Made by a program: the position numbers and the translations under genes
Source of the DNA: Mucilaginibacter rivuli
GTDB lineage: Bacteria; Bacteroidota; Bacteroidia; Sphingobacteriales; Sphingobacteriaceae
NCBI RefSeq assembly: GCF_019391655.1
Contig: NZ_JAHXPQ010000009.1
Coordinates: 62,001-126,000, forward strand
DNA length: 64,000 nucleotides
Direction of reading: 5' to 3'
Notes under the pieces: model-generated
Databases searched by the model: none
What the model saw: the letters and a program-made list of their open reading frames with translations, nothing else
Told to the model about the DNA's origin: nothing
Shown: positions 32,826-42,771 of the stretch, in pieces
How the letters are laid out: each line of letters begins with the position of its first letter
Position numbering within the stretch: position 1 is the first letter of the stretch

Positions 32826-33311
32826 ATGCCGGGCGTAAAGAAATATTCATTCAAGGCCACAATTTATAAAACAGGGATCAATTTTGCCGTTGATGTGCCA
32901 GGCGAAATTACAACTGAGCTTAAGGCTGTTAAAGGTTACATCAGGATAATGGGTACGGTAAATGGGTTTGAGTTCACCAAATCCCTGGTGCCGGTAAAAA
33001 ACGGGCCATACCGCCTGTTTGTAAACATGATAACATTAAAAGGTGCCAAAGCAAATGTTGGCGATACGGCTGCATTTATTATTGCACAGGATACTACCGA
33101 TCCCGAAAGGGAGCATCCCGTACCGCAGGCGCTTATCGTTCAGTTACAACAAAAAGGCTTGCTTGTAAAATTTGATGCCTTAACTCCATCCCGGAGAAAG
33201 GAAATTGTGAGGTACCTAAACAGTGTTAAAACCGATGAGACCTTTCAAAAAAACATGGATAAACTAATTGCCCGGCTTGAAGACGATACGGTAACAGTTA
33301 GGGTACCATAA
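32826..33311 (+). CDS. DUF1905/YdeI-like protein (OmdA-type)
   Basis: A 161-residue cytoplasmic protein. The first ~95 residues are a DUF1905 beta-barrel (KKYSFKATIYKTGINFAVDV ... GTVNGFEFTKSLVPVKNGPY). The last ~60 form the helical OmdA/YdeI domain (LTPSRRKEIVRYLNSVKTDE) seen in bacteriocin-protection YdeI proteins. The biochemical role of the family is not settled. It follows exonuclease III by 11 bp. Confidence 0.85.
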   Translation: MPGVKKYSFKATIYKTGINFAVDVPGEITTELKAVKGYIRIMGTVNGFEFTKSLVPVKNGPYRLFVNMITLKGAKANVGDTAAFIIAQDTTDPEREHPVPQALIVQLQQKGLLVKFDALTPSRRKEIVRYLNSVKTDETFQKNMDKLIARLEDDTVTVRVP

Positions 33312-33315
33312 TGCG

Positions 33316-35226
33316 TCACAATCCCATTATATTTTGCGGGATAGAAACATAAAAGGTGCTGCCCTCATTTTCTTTGCTTTCCATACGGATATTGCCATTG
33401 TTCAGGTCAATAAAATCTTTACATATCTTTAACCCCATGCCTGTGCCTTTTTCATCATCAGTACCCAGGGTAGTATGGCTGGTGAACGAAAATATCTTGG
33501 CCATGTCTTTTTCTTTTATTCCAATACCTGTATCTTCAACAGCTATCACTACAAAGCCGTTCTCAAACTTGCTTTTAACTTTTATGGACCCATTGGCAGG
33601 CGTGAATTTTATAGCGTTTGAAATTAGGTTGCGCAACACAATTTTTATCATCTCGCTATCGGCACGAACAATAGTACCCGGTTCAACCATATTTTCAACA
33701 TTAAGCGCTTTTTGAGTGATAATTGGTTTCAGGTGTTGTATAATATTGTTTATCACTTTATCTAACTCAAAAGGCAGTGCTTTAAATTTAAAGCCCTGCA
33801 GCTGGTTGTTCGACCATATCAGCAGGTTATCGAGCAGGTCGAGCGTTTGTATGATCCTGTTTTTTACTATAGGCGTTAACTCCGTCATTTCGTGGTGTTT
33901 CATTTCGCCTTGTTCCCACAAATTTAGTAAGCCAATAACTTGTGTAATAGGGCTGCGCAGATCATGCGAGATAACCGAAAATAGCTTATCCTTAACTAAA
34001 TTATTACTTTCGAGTATTTTGTTTTGCCGGTTAATAATAGTGCTTTGGTGTTTCACTTGCTTATTAATACTGATGAGGTAAATTAAGCCTATAGCAATAA
34101 TAACCAGCCCTACTATTAATATAATTTCTGTAGTGTTTTGGTGGATAATAATGGCTTGATTTTTTTCTTGTTCTATTTTCAGTCGCTCGTTTTCATCCGC
34201 CCTCTTTTGCAGGTCTGATTTTACTTCGTATAATGACAGCACCCTGCTTTTGGTAACATTCATTAAACTGTCGTTTAGCCGAACATACTGGTGGTAGTTT
34301 TTTAAAGCCGATAAGTAATTCCCCTTTACCGAATCGATAAGGTAATAGCCATGATAAACCCCCGTAATGGTTTCGGGGTTACCAATCTGGTTGCCAATAT
34401 TTAAACTGCGGTTAAAATATCCCCGTGATTTATCGTAATTTTTGAGTTGAAAACTAAGCTGCCCTAAGGTTAAGTAAACCATAGCCAGGTCTTTGGGCCT
34501 GTAATTGACGGGGCCGGCTAAAATGTTCATCATTTTATTAGCGTAATAAGTAGCCTGGTTAAGCTTATTTAGTTTGAGATGAGCCGAAACCAGGTTACAG
34601 TATGCCGATATAGGGATGTTATTTTGCTTAGTGCTTACAAAATCGGCCATGGCCCTTTGGTAATAGGCAAGTGCCGAGTCGGGTTTGTTTGCTGCCTCAT
34701 AGCTGTTGCCAATGTTACCCAATATGGTTGCTTTGATAGCAATTTTATTTGATCGTTTTATCTGCCCGAATGCCTGGAGCAGGTAATTGAGCTCTTGCTC
34801 GTTATCTTTTATGCGGCCATAGTAATAGCCCATATTATTTAAAATTTTGGCGCTATTAACGCTATCGCCCAGCTTTTTAAAAATGGCTAACGATTTATCG
34901 AAGTATATTAATGCCAATGGGTTTGCGTTACTGCCCATGTAACCCAGGCCAATGTTTTTGTAGGCAAATGCTTCGCCATTGCTAAATTTTAGTTTGAGCG
35001 ATAACTGTAACGCCTGGCTAGCATAAGCTTTGAGCTGGCTAATATTTACACCATAATAATCAAACGCTATTTGGTTTAACAGGTTAACTTTATTGGTATC
35101 GTTAATCGATTTTTTTGATAAAATGTGCGTAAGGCTGTCAATATCCTTTTGTTGGCTGTAGGTAGTGCCGGTTATTACGCCAATAAAAACAATACAAGTA
35201 AATAAAGCTTTGTAAAATAAACCCAT
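33316..35226 (-). CDS. TPR-containing sensor histidine kinase
   Basis: A 636-residue kinase. A signal peptide (first ~24 residues) is followed by tetratricopeptide-like repeats (about 60-310: GEAFAYKNIGLGYMGSNANP; KILNNMGYYYGRIKDNEQEL), which should lie in the periplasm. One membrane segment lies near 365-385, then a HisKA domain with the phospho-acceptor histidine in VISHDLRSPITQVIGLL, and a HATPase_c domain with N box NLISNAIKFTPA, G1 DTGIGIKE and G2 GTGMGLKICKDF. It is a Bacteroidota type of kinase that often acts through a LuxR or LytTR regulator, but no response regulator is adjacent. It is convergent with the YdeI-like gene. Confidence 0.92.
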   Translation of the reverse strand: MGLFYKALFTCIVFIGVITGTTYSQQKDIDSLTHILSKKSINDTNKVNLLNQIAFDYYGVNISQLKAYASQALQLSLKLKFSNGEAFAYKNIGLGYMGSNANPLALIYFDKSLAIFKKLGDSVNSAKILNNMGYYYGRIKDNEQELNYLLQAFGQIKRSNKIAIKATILGNIGNSYEAANKPDSALAYYQRAMADFVSTKQNNIPISAYCNLVSAHLKLNKLNQATYYANKMMNILAGPVNYRPKDLAMVYLTLGQLSFQLKNYDKSRGYFNRSLNIGNQIGNPETITGVYHGYYLIDSVKGNYLSALKNYHQYVRLNDSLMNVTKSRVLSLYEVKSDLQKRADENERLKIEQEKNQAIIIHQNTTEIILIVGLVIIAIGLIYLISINKQVKHQSTIINRQNKILESNNLVKDKLFSVISHDLRSPITQVIGLLNLWEQGEMKHHEMTELTPIVKNRIIQTLDLLDNLLIWSNNQLQGFKFKALPFELDKVINNIIQHLKPIITQKALNVENMVEPGTIVRADSEMIKIVLRNLISNAIKFTPANGSIKVKSKFENGFVVIAVEDTGIGIKEKDMAKIFSFTSHTTLGTDDEKGTGMGLKICKDFIDLNNGNIRMESKENEGSTFYVSIPQNIMGL

Positions 35227-35314
35227 ATAATGTCCTCAATAGTGTAATTAATCCTAATTGTGTGGATTATACGGTAATATATGCGAAAATGTTTAATTGT
35301 TGCTTAAAATGGGC

Positions 35315-36001
35315 TTAAACAAGGGTTAACCTCGTTAAATATTGGCCAAATTCGTCTTCTAATAAAACATCCATTTTAAAGCCTGTTTCTGTGGCAATAG
35401 CTTGCATGGTGGCTTCATCAACGTAAAGCCATTGAAACCATTCTGTTTTCTGCCTGCCATATTCGTATTGGTACCATATCTCACCATAATAGCCGGTTTG
35501 GGGCAATTGGCCTTCATACAGGTAAGCTATGTCCGACGAGTCGAATAGTATTTGCCCGCCGGGGTTGAGCAGTGTAGTTAAATGGAGCAGCAGCTGCTTT
35601 AATTTAATGATAGTGCCGGCAAGCCCTATCCCGTTCATCAATAACAATAAAGTATCAAACTTACCCTGGTTATAAGAAAAGATATCGGCCAAAACAGCTT
35701 TTTTAATCCCTTGTTCCTTCATCACATCAACAGCAAGTGGCGATATATCCATTGCAGTAACATCCATACGCCGCTCCTGTAATATCAGGCTATGGCAACC
35801 TGCGGCAGCACCAATATCAAGCACCTTGCCGCGGCATTCATTCAGGGCAAGCCACTCCATATCGGGCATGTCATCTTCCGTTCTGAAGTAAGTACCAAGG
35901 GGCATTTCTTCTCTGGGGCCGTAACGGTTATTTATCCAAAGCTTTTGCCGGGATAATTTGTGGTAATGTTTATAAATGGCTTGTCCTAAAATATCGCTCA
36001 T
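35315..36001 (-). CDS. Class I SAM-dependent methyltransferase
   Basis: A 228-residue methyltransferase. Motif I is GKVLDIGAAAGCHSLIL (~residue 58), followed by VTAMDISPLAVDVMKEQG, and a post-I block DTLLLLMNGIGLAGT that resembles the N-rich motif of amine methyltransferases. The region GQILFDSSDIAYLYEG follows. Substrate unknown. It is a single gene, divergent from the AsmA-like gene with about 125 bp between the two starts. Confidence 0.85.
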   Translation of the reverse strand: MSDILGQAIYKHYHKLSRQKLWINNRYGPREEMPLGTYFRTEDDMPDMEWLALNECRGKVLDIGAAAGCHSLILQERRMDVTAMDISPLAVDVMKEQGIKKAVLADIFSYNQGKFDTLLLLMNGIGLAGTIIKLKQLLLHLTTLLNPGGQILFDSSDIAYLYEGQLPQTGYYGEIWYQYEYGRQKTEWFQWLYVDEATMQAIATETGFKMDVLLEDEFGQYLTRLTLV

Positions 36002-36125
36002 GGCAATGCAAATGTATAAAGGATATCCGTATACAAAACCGTAACATGTTTATGCTTTTTTTATGCTTTATCATTTCATAAATTAGCTTGAAGTATATTT
36101 GCCGCTACAACCCTTATCACGTTTT

Positions 36126-39100
36126 ATGAATTTCCCTGTTAAAAGGATACTGCTAAAAATCCTGAAAATTACCGGAATAACCCTGGGTAGTTTATTGCTG
36201 CTGATGTTTTTATTGCCGGTATTGTTCCCAAAAGCCATCACACAAAAAATAAATGTTTGGGCCAATAGCAATATTAACGGTAAGATAGCCTTTACAGGAA
36301 CAGGCTTATCTTTTTTTAAGCACTTTCCGGAATTGACATTAACGCTGGATAATGTGGTGCTGAAGGGGAGTGCGCCATTTGAAGTGGATACACTGGTATC
36401 TGCCAACGAAATATCATTAGGTATCGATCTTTCTTCGGTTTTTAAAAGTAAGATCAACATCAATAAAATATACCTTAGCAATGCCTTTATCAATATTGAA
36501 ACAGATAAGAGCGGTAGGGGCAATTATAATATCTATAAACCCGGGGCGCCGCAAACAAATGCCAAAGCGGATACAGGCAGCGCATCATTAGGGATTGAAA
36601 AGATACTGATAGAAAAAAGCCGTTTGGTGTATGATGACATGTCGTTACCGATGCAGGTAGAGGCCCGAGATTTTAACTATACCGGCAGCGGCGATCTGAG
36701 CAAAGATGTATTCGACCTGCATACCCATACCGAGATAGGCTCGCTCGATTTTTTTTATGCAAACAAGGCATACATTTTATCAAAAAAGGTAAATGCCGAT
36801 CTGGTAACCAAAATCAATACCAAATCGCTCGCGTTTATATTTCAAAAAAACGACCTGTTGATCAACCGCCTGCCTGTGCAGTTTACAGGTAAGTTTGCTT
36901 TTATTAAGGATGGTTATGATATGGACTTTAAGGTGGATTCGCATGATAGCCATTTGAAAGATATTTTTACCGCGCTACCGGCAGTTTACCAAAAAATGAT
37001 AGCCCAAACCGATATTGATGGTATTGGTAACATAAAGGTGGAGCTAAAAGGGAAGTACCTGGCCAAAACCAATACCATGCCCAACCTGAGCATGAACTTT
37101 AAAGTGCGCGATGGTTATGTATCAAGCAATAAAGCGCCGGCGCCGGTAAAAAACCTGTTTGTTAACCTGGATATAAAAGTGCCGGGGTTGAGCCCTGATA
37201 GTTTATTGGTTAATCTGGACTCGATCTACTTTAATATCGGTAAAGATTATTTCAGTTCGGTAATGCGGGTTAAGGGTTTTAAAACGCCAGATATTTATGC
37301 TAAGATAAATACCGAGATAGACCTCGAAAAATGGAACCGGGCTTTTGGTATAAAACCTTTTGAGGTAAAAGGCAGGTACACGCTGCATTTGCTTGCCCAA
37401 GGTAAATATGCTACAGGCATTGAGCATGTGGGGTTGAGAAAGATTGATACCGTAATTACCAGCATACCCAAGTTTACGGTACAGTCGTCATTTAAAAATG
37501 GTTACTTTAAATACGCTTCGCTGCCGCAGGCCATACAAAACATCAGCTTTAATTTTAATGCTGCCTGCCCCGATAACAATTACAGGCACATTAGCATGGC
37601 AATGGATAACCTGAATATTACCGCGCTGGATAATTACATCAGGGGGTATTTTAAAATGAGTAACGCTGCCGATTTTCCGGTAGATGCCGAATTGAAAAGT
37701 AAGTTTAACCTGGCCGAGCTAAAACAGTTTTACCCTTTGGATAGCATAGACCTGAAAGGTAACCTGTTTGCCGATATTAAAACCAATGGCAAATACCTTC
37801 CCGCGAAAAAGAAATTCCCGGCAACGGTAGCTAATATTAGTTTGAAGGATGGTAGCATCCAAACCAAATACTATCCGCACCCTATACATAATATACAGGT
37901 AAACACCAGTATAACCAACCGTACAGGTACTTTAAACGGCACAAATATTTCGGTAAAACCCATCTCGTTTAGTTTTGAGAACGAACCTTTTATGCTGAAA
38001 GCAGAACTGCACAACTTTGCCGATGTGGATTACAACGTGAGCGCGCATGGTATGCTTAACATTGGTAAAATATATAAAGTATTCGCTGTTAAGGGCTATA
38101 ACGTAAATGGCAAAATAGCCGCCAACCTGGCCTTTAAAGGCAAGCAAAGCGATGTACTGGCCAAGCGGTATGATAAGCTTCAAAACTCGGGCAAGTTGAG
38201 TGTAAAAGATGTGGCTTTAACCTCCGATCTGTTCCCTAAGCCATTCCTCATCAACAGGGGAGTATTTAGCTTTGAGCAGGATAAAATGAAGTTCGATTCT
38301 TTTACGGCTAATTACGGCAACTCGGTAATCGTACTAAACGGCGCTTTATCAAATGTGATCAGCTACGCGTTAAAACCCGGATCGGTATTAAAAGGCGATT
38401 TTAATTTGAGCAGTAATCAAATTGTTGTTGACGATTTTATGGCTTTCGCGGGATCGCCTTCGGCCGCGGGTTCATCAACCACAACTGGCGTTATCATCGT
38501 ACCCAAAAACCTCGACCTAAATTTTACTGCCGATGTTAAAAAGCTGAAATACCAGGATCTGACCCTCAATGATGCCAAAAGCCAGATGACGGTAAACAAC
38601 GGCAATATTACATTAAAACAAACCGGCTTTAACCTGATAGGTTCGCCTGTGGCTATGGATGCAGCCTATACCAATGCTACACCAAATACAGCGTATTTTA
38701 ACTACCATATCAGCGCGAATGATTTTGATATAAAGAAGGCCTATAACCACATTAAACTGTTTCACGATATGGTAACCTCGGCAGCGCATGCCGAAGGCCT
38801 CATATCGCTGGATTATAACTTAAGCGGCAGGCTTAATGCCAATATGCAGCCTGTGTACTCATCACTAAAGGGCGGCGGCGAGCTATCGGCAAAGCAAATA
38901 AAAATGCATGGCTTTAAACTGATGGGCTCCATAGCCAAATCAACCAACCGTGATAGTATTAGCCGCAACCCCGATGTAAGCAAGGTAGCCATTAAAACCA
39001 CCATCGCTAAAAATATCATTACCATTGAACGCACCAAACTGCGTATGGCAGGTTTCAGGGCCCGGTTTGAGGGGCAGGTAAGCTTTGATAAAAGATTGAA

Positions 39101-39248
39101 TATCCAGTTCAGGCTGGGTTTACCGCCATTAGGTATCATAGGTATCCCCCTTACCATTACTGGCACACAGGATAAACCTAAAATACGTTTAGGCAAGGGC
39201 AAAAAAGAGGATACTTTAGAAGGTACCGATGACCCGGATAGTGAATAA
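36126..39248 (+). CDS. AsmA-family envelope protein
   Basis: About 1040 residues from the ATG at 36126 (MNFPVKRILLK); the open frame begins at a TTG at 36099, part of a TATATTTG -7 box at 36094-36101, and is not preferred. A membrane anchor lies at residues ~10-35. The rest is a long repetitive beta-rich periplasmic region of the AsmA type: ISLGIDLSSVFKSKININ, VYLSN-like, then repeated 'DG..xxL...' strands and a C-terminal AsmA_2 domain (MKMHGFKLMG-like segment, IRLGKGK end). AsmA-like proteins bridge membranes and are implicated in phospholipid transport and outer-membrane assembly. It is monocistronic, convergent with the REC-type genes. Confidence 0.85.
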   Translation: MNFPVKRILLKILKITGITLGSLLLLMFLLPVLFPKAITQKINVWANSNINGKIAFTGTGLSFFKHFPELTLTLDNVVLKGSAPFEVDTLVSANEISLGIDLSSVFKSKININKIYLSNAFINIETDKSGRGNYNIYKPGAPQTNAKADTGSASLGIEKILIEKSRLVYDDMSLPMQVEARDFNYTGSGDLSKDVFDLHTHTEIGSLDFFYANKAYILSKKVNADLVTKINTKSLAFIFQKNDLLINRLPVQFTGKFAFIKDGYDMDFKVDSHDSHLKDIFTALPAVYQKMIAQTDIDGIGNIKVELKGKYLAKTNTMPNLSMNFKVRDGYVSSNKAPAPVKNLFVNLDIKVPGLSPDSLLVNLDSIYFNIGKDYFSSVMRVKGFKTPDIYAKINTEIDLEKWNRAFGIKPFEVKGRYTLHLLAQGKYATGIEHVGLRKIDTVITSIPKFTVQSSFKNGYFKYASLPQAIQNISFNFNAACPDNNYRHISMAMDNLNITALDNYIRGYFKMSNAADFPVDAELKSKFNLAELKQFYPLDSIDLKGNLFADIKTNGKYLPAKKKFPATVANISLKDGSIQTKYYPHPIHNIQVNTSITNRTGTLNGTNISVKPISFSFENEPFMLKAELHNFADVDYNVSAHGMLNIGKIYKVFAVKGYNVNGKIAANLAFKGKQSDVLAKRYDKLQNSGKLSVKDVALTSDLFPKPFLINRGVFSFEQDKMKFDSFTANYGNSVIVLNGALSNVISYALKPGSVLKGDFNLSSNQIVVDDFMAFAGSPSAAGSSTTTGVIIVPKNLDLNFTADVKKLKYQDLTLNDAKSQMTVNNGNITLKQTGFNLIGSPVAMDAAYTNATPNTAYFNYHISANDFDIKKAYNHIKLFHDMVTSAAHAEGLISLDYNLSGRLNANMQPVYSSLKGGGELSAKQIKMHGFKLMGSIAKSTNRDSISRNPDVSKVAIKTTIAKNIITIERTKLRMAGFRARFEGQVSFDKRLNIQFRLGLPPLGIIGIPLTITGTQDKPKIRLGKGKKEDTLEGTDDPDSE

Positions 39249-39258
39249 GAATTTGTAA

Positions 39259-39903
39259 TTACTTACCTATACTTGTTTTAGATATGGCAGTGATGCTTTT
39301 TATCACATCGTCCAATTCATTAGCAGATTGGAAGAGGTAATCAACTACCTGTTCCATTTCATCTGTATTAGCTTTTATCAGGTACATCAGGCCCATCATG
39401 CGGGCAAGTGGCGCCCTTATCACATGCGATTGCATCCATGATATTTCGCGCATTTTTTGGTTTTGTTCTTCGATGGCTTTTATGTGAGCAGATAGTGAGA
39501 TGAGCGATCTTTTACGCTCCAGGCTGTAGATGATGCTTTTATATAGTGATAAAGATGTTAATTCATCTTTCAATATATAATCGATGATGCCCCACGATAA
39601 TGACCTGATACCAAAGTTAAGATCGGTGTAACCCGTTAACACAATAACCGGTACATCGGCCGCTACCTCAACTATACTTTTTATCAGTTCTTCGCCTGTT
39701 TTATCAGGCAATGTCAGATCAAGTAATACAACGTCAAAGGCGTTTTTCCTGTCCGATAACATTACCCTCGCGTTCTCATAAGTTTCACAATGTGTTATCA
39801 CAGGAAAATGCATCTTTTCAGATAAAAAATCTTCAACCAAAGCAAAATCGCCGGGGTTATCCTCAATAACCAATATCCGGTCATCTTTTTTATCGCCTAA
39901 CAT
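39259..39903 (-). CDS. Receiver domain fused to a histidine-phosphotransfer (DHp) domain, no ATPase domain
   Basis: About 214 residues from the ATG at 39903 (MLGDKKDDRILVIEDN). The receiver domain (first ~125 residues) has the acidic pair in VIEDNPGD, the phospho-acceptor aspartate in VVLLDLTLPDKTG and lysine/threonine motifs VIVLTGYTDL and YILKDELTS. The last ~75 residues look like the dimerisation/histidine domain of a kinase (MREISWMQSHVIRAPLARMM) but no catalytic HATPase domain follows. It could pass phosphate on as a phosphotransfer protein or act as a decoy. It overlaps the preceding response regulator by 14 nt; the longer frame to 39951 would overlap by 62. The third gene of a kinase-RR-REC/DHp operon. 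Confidence 0.82.
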   Translation of the reverse strand: MLGDKKDDRILVIEDNPGDFALVEDFLSEKMHFPVITHCETYENARVMLSDRKNAFDVVLLDLTLPDKTGEELIKSIVEVAADVPVIVLTGYTDLNFGIRSLSWGIIDYILKDELTSLSLYKSIIYSLERKRSLISLSAHIKAIEEQNQKMREISWMQSHVIRAPLARMMGLMYLIKANTDEMEQVVDYLFQSANELDDVIKSITAISKTSIGK

Positions 39904-40330
39904 GTTCGGTTTGGGTTGGGATAGATACAATATTGATCCAGAAATCTTCAATTTTAGCTATCGCGTTCATAAATTCAGACACGTCTATCGGTTTGGTGAT
40001 GTAACAATTGGCATAGTGCTTATATGCCGATAGAATATCGCGCTCTGATGATGATGTAGTGAGCATAATTACGGGCACCTGGTTATGTCTTTCGCTTTTT
40101 TTGATGTACCGTAATACCTCATGCCCGCTTTTTTTAGGCAGGTTAATATCTAATAGAACCAGGTCGGGTACTTGCTCTTTATCCGTCACATTTTCAAAAA
40201 AATCAATCGCTTCCTTTCCATCGCGTATCACACTTATCTTATTGGTTATCTTGCTATCCTCTAAAGCTTCAATAGTTAATAAAATATCGCCTTCATTGTC
40301 TTCAACTAATAAAATGTGAATTGATTTCAT
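39890..40330 (-). CDS. Single-domain response regulator, Rcp1 type
   Basis: A 146-residue receiver-only protein. The start IHILLVEDNEGDILLTIEAL, the aspartate in LVLLDINLPKKSGHE, and the PVIMLTTSSSE and YITKPID motifs are those of the Rcp1/CheY-like regulators that pair with phytochrome-like hybrid kinases. There is no output domain, so signalling is by phosphorelay or protein contact. It is encoded 4 bp after the PAS kinase and overlaps the next gene, so the three form one operon. Confidence 0.92.
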   Translation of the reverse strand: MKSIHILLVEDNEGDILLTIEALEDSKITNKISVIRDGKEAIDFFENVTDKEQVPDLVLLDINLPKKSGHEVLRYIKKSERHNQVPVIMLTTSSSERDILSAYKHYANCYITKPIDVSEFMNAIAKIEDFWINIVSIPTQTEHVRR

Positions 40331-40334
40331 GAGT

Positions 40335-42179
40335 TTATTTTTTTAAGATATTAAAATAAAATGTGCTCCCTTTTCCCGGTTCAGATTCGAGCCAGATCTT
40401 CCCACCCAGGTTTTCTACTATTTTTTTTGTTACGGCCAGGCCCATCCCCGTGCCCGAGTAAATTTCTTTATTGTGCAGGCGCTGGAATATGATAAATATC
40501 GTATCGAAATATTCAGCATCGATACCTATCCCGTTATCTTGTACCGAAAAAGTATAATATTTTGAAGTTTGGGTATAATTGATTTTTATTACAGGCACGT
40601 TACCCGCTTGCTGGTACTTTAACGCGTTGCTTACCAGGTTTTGAAAAACCTGCCTTAACGGTACTTTGTAGGTGTTTATGGTTGGCAAATTATCATATTG
40701 TATAACCGCCTTTTTATCAGCTATCTTTTTATGGTATAACGATATGATGTCGTTCAGCAATTTGTTGGTATCTGTTGGCTCAATGCTATCCTCTACCCGT
40801 CCCACCCTTGAAAACTCAAGCAGGTCAAGAATGATCTCCCGCATACGTTTGGCGCCGTCCACAGCAAAATGAATATACTGCCTGCCCTTGCTGTCAAGTT
40901 TGTCGCTGTACCTTCTTTCTATCTGACTCAAAAAGCCGGTAATCATACGCAAGGGCTCTTGCAGATCATGTGATGCCACGTAAGCAAACTGCTCAAGCTC
41001 GGCATTTGATGTAGCCAGTTCTTTAGTTTGTTTTTTAAGATCGTTATTTAGTTCCTTTAATAGTATTTCAGATACTTTGCGTTCTGTAATATCTTTAAAA
41101 TAAACCGACAAGCCTTTACCTGAAGGGTAAGCGCTTACCTCGTACCATTTATTTAAGCGTTCATAATGGTCTTCAAAATGAACGGCTTGGTTTGTTGCAA
41201 TGGCCTCGTGGTAATTATTGTAAGAAACTGAACCTATGGCGTCTTTAAATACATCCCAAAGCATTTTATTAATAATGTTGCTTTTGGGTGTTTGTAAAAC
41301 CTTTTCGGCCATGTTGTTCCAATAGGTAACTATCCAGTTTTCATCAACAGCAAAAAATGCATCGCCAATACTTTCCAGAATATTGTTTTTTTCTTTTAAT
41401 GACTGAGTTACAGCCAGGCTTAATAATTCTCTTTGCAGTTCTTGGTTTTTTTGTGAGGTGATATTTCTTATAAAGAGTGATATGCCATTGCCCGATGGGT
41501 ATATCCGGTTTTCCTGCCACAGATTTAAAGGCTCGTAATGGTCTTCATTGCTGACATATATTTTTTCGGTGAATGCTTTTTGTATCGCGTGGTATGTTGC
41601 CGAACCTACTGCGTCGGGAAATATCTCCCAAATATTTCTGCCGATGAGGTTTTCGCTCTTCATGCCAACCATATTCTCAATAGCCGTGTTAACATAAGTG
41701 TAACACAGGTTTTCATCTAACGATGCAAAGCCATCAGTAATACTTTCTAATAAATACTGTACCTGGCTTGTTTTTTTCTGTACTTCAATTTCAGCAAGTT
41801 TACGCTCAGTAACATCAATAAAATTGCACACAATTGCATTTATCTCAGGCTCATTAAACATGTTGGTATAAACACATTCCAACCAAATGTAATGGCCACT
41901 AAAATGTAATGATCTGAAACAACCTGTTTTACTAAGGCCGGGGCTATCTAACACTTCATTTAAAAGTAGTATAAGTTGCTCCCTGTCGTCAGGGTGGGTT
42001 AGGTCCTTTGTTGTATTTTTAACACGTTCGGCCATATTCCAGCCATTAATGCGCTCGGCTGACGGGCTGCGGTAAATAATATCCAGGTCGCGGTTCAATA
42101 AAGTTATTCCCGAAAAGCTGTTTTCTATCAGCTTACGGAAGCGGGCATCGCTATCAATATTTTTTTGTTTTGTTTCCAT
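40335..42179 (-). CDS. Multi-PAS sensor histidine kinase
   Basis: About 614 residues from the ATG at 42179 (METKQKNIDS). No membrane segment is evident, so it is a soluble cytoplasmic kinase. Three PAS domains are seen (about 10-125, 135-255 and 260-380; DARFRKLIENSFSGITLLNR, then ITDGFASLDENLCYTYVNTA, then IGDAFFAVDENWIVTYWNN). Residues ~395-610 form the HisKA and HATPase core: H box FAYVASHDLQEPLRMITGF, N box QNLVSNALKY, DNGIGIDAEYFD, and SGTGMGLAVTKKIVENLGG, the pattern of bacteriophytochrome-type kinases. Cofactors of the PAS domains are not evident. It heads the operon with an Rcp1-like regulator and a REC-DHp protein. Confidence 0.93.
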   Translation of the reverse strand: METKQKNIDSDARFRKLIENSFSGITLLNRDLDIIYRSPSAERINGWNMAERVKNTTKDLTHPDDREQLILLLNEVLDSPGLSKTGCFRSLHFSGHYIWLECVYTNMFNEPEINAIVCNFIDVTERKLAEIEVQKKTSQVQYLLESITDGFASLDENLCYTYVNTAIENMVGMKSENLIGRNIWEIFPDAVGSATYHAIQKAFTEKIYVSNEDHYEPLNLWQENRIYPSGNGISLFIRNITSQKNQELQRELLSLAVTQSLKEKNNILESIGDAFFAVDENWIVTYWNNMAEKVLQTPKSNIINKMLWDVFKDAIGSVSYNNYHEAIATNQAVHFEDHYERLNKWYEVSAYPSGKGLSVYFKDITERKVSEILLKELNNDLKKQTKELATSNAELEQFAYVASHDLQEPLRMITGFLSQIERRYSDKLDSKGRQYIHFAVDGAKRMREIILDLLEFSRVGRVEDSIEPTDTNKLLNDIISLYHKKIADKKAVIQYDNLPTINTYKVPLRQVFQNLVSNALKYQQAGNVPVIKINYTQTSKYYTFSVQDNGIGIDAEYFDTIFIIFQRLHNKEIYSGTGMGLAVTKKIVENLGGKIWLESEPGKGSTFYFNILKK

Positions 42180-42771
42180 GATATGCGACAACGGAACATG
42201 CAGTTTTTTTATCCAAACTTATCCGGGTACTCAGGTGCTTTATCATGGGTCGCACAGCTTCAACATAGATCATACCGGGTAACGGAAAATGCTATACGTT
42301 AAAATATTTACTGCACAGATAAACTGCACGCTAATAAGGAATATTATAAGGATAAATTTGTACGCATGTATTAATTAATTGTTGGTTAAAAAATATAGTG
42401 ATGTGATTTGAAGGTTATTGGTTTTTATAAAATTATGCATCCTTTTTATACATATCAAGTGTTTTTTTATCCATGCGTATAAATACTTAATTATTAAAAA
42501 ACCATTAAAATGATATTAAGCATTGAATTTTTAATTGGATCCCGTTGCGATTTTTTTATTAAAGAGCCAATCATATTATTTTTTTAATCAATATTGTGGC
42601 TATACGCAATACATAAATACCGTAGATATACGCTTTCCTACTAATCCTGTAGATATAATATGCGTATTGCAAACCTCATAATTCTTTCAAAATTTGGTAA
42701 CAAAGGTGTGGCAATAACTGCGCCCCGGTAAATAATTAAATATATTTATGGCACACAAAAACTGACCCACA
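42180..42771. other. ~590-bp A+T-rich divergent control region
   Basis: No gene is seen. The region is A+T-rich and carries promoters for the PAS kinase (minus) and amidohydrolase (plus) genes. It contains the direct repeat gtagatata at 42622-42630 and 42649-42657 (27 bp apart) and a weak inverted repeat gcaatac/gtattgc (42606-42612 with 42664-42670). None of these can be assigned to a regulator. Confidence 0.45.

Noticed and set aside
36099..36125. TTG start 27 nt upstream for the AsmA-like gene
   Set aside because: The TTG lies within a probable -7 box and the ATG at 36126 opens directly into the membrane anchor.
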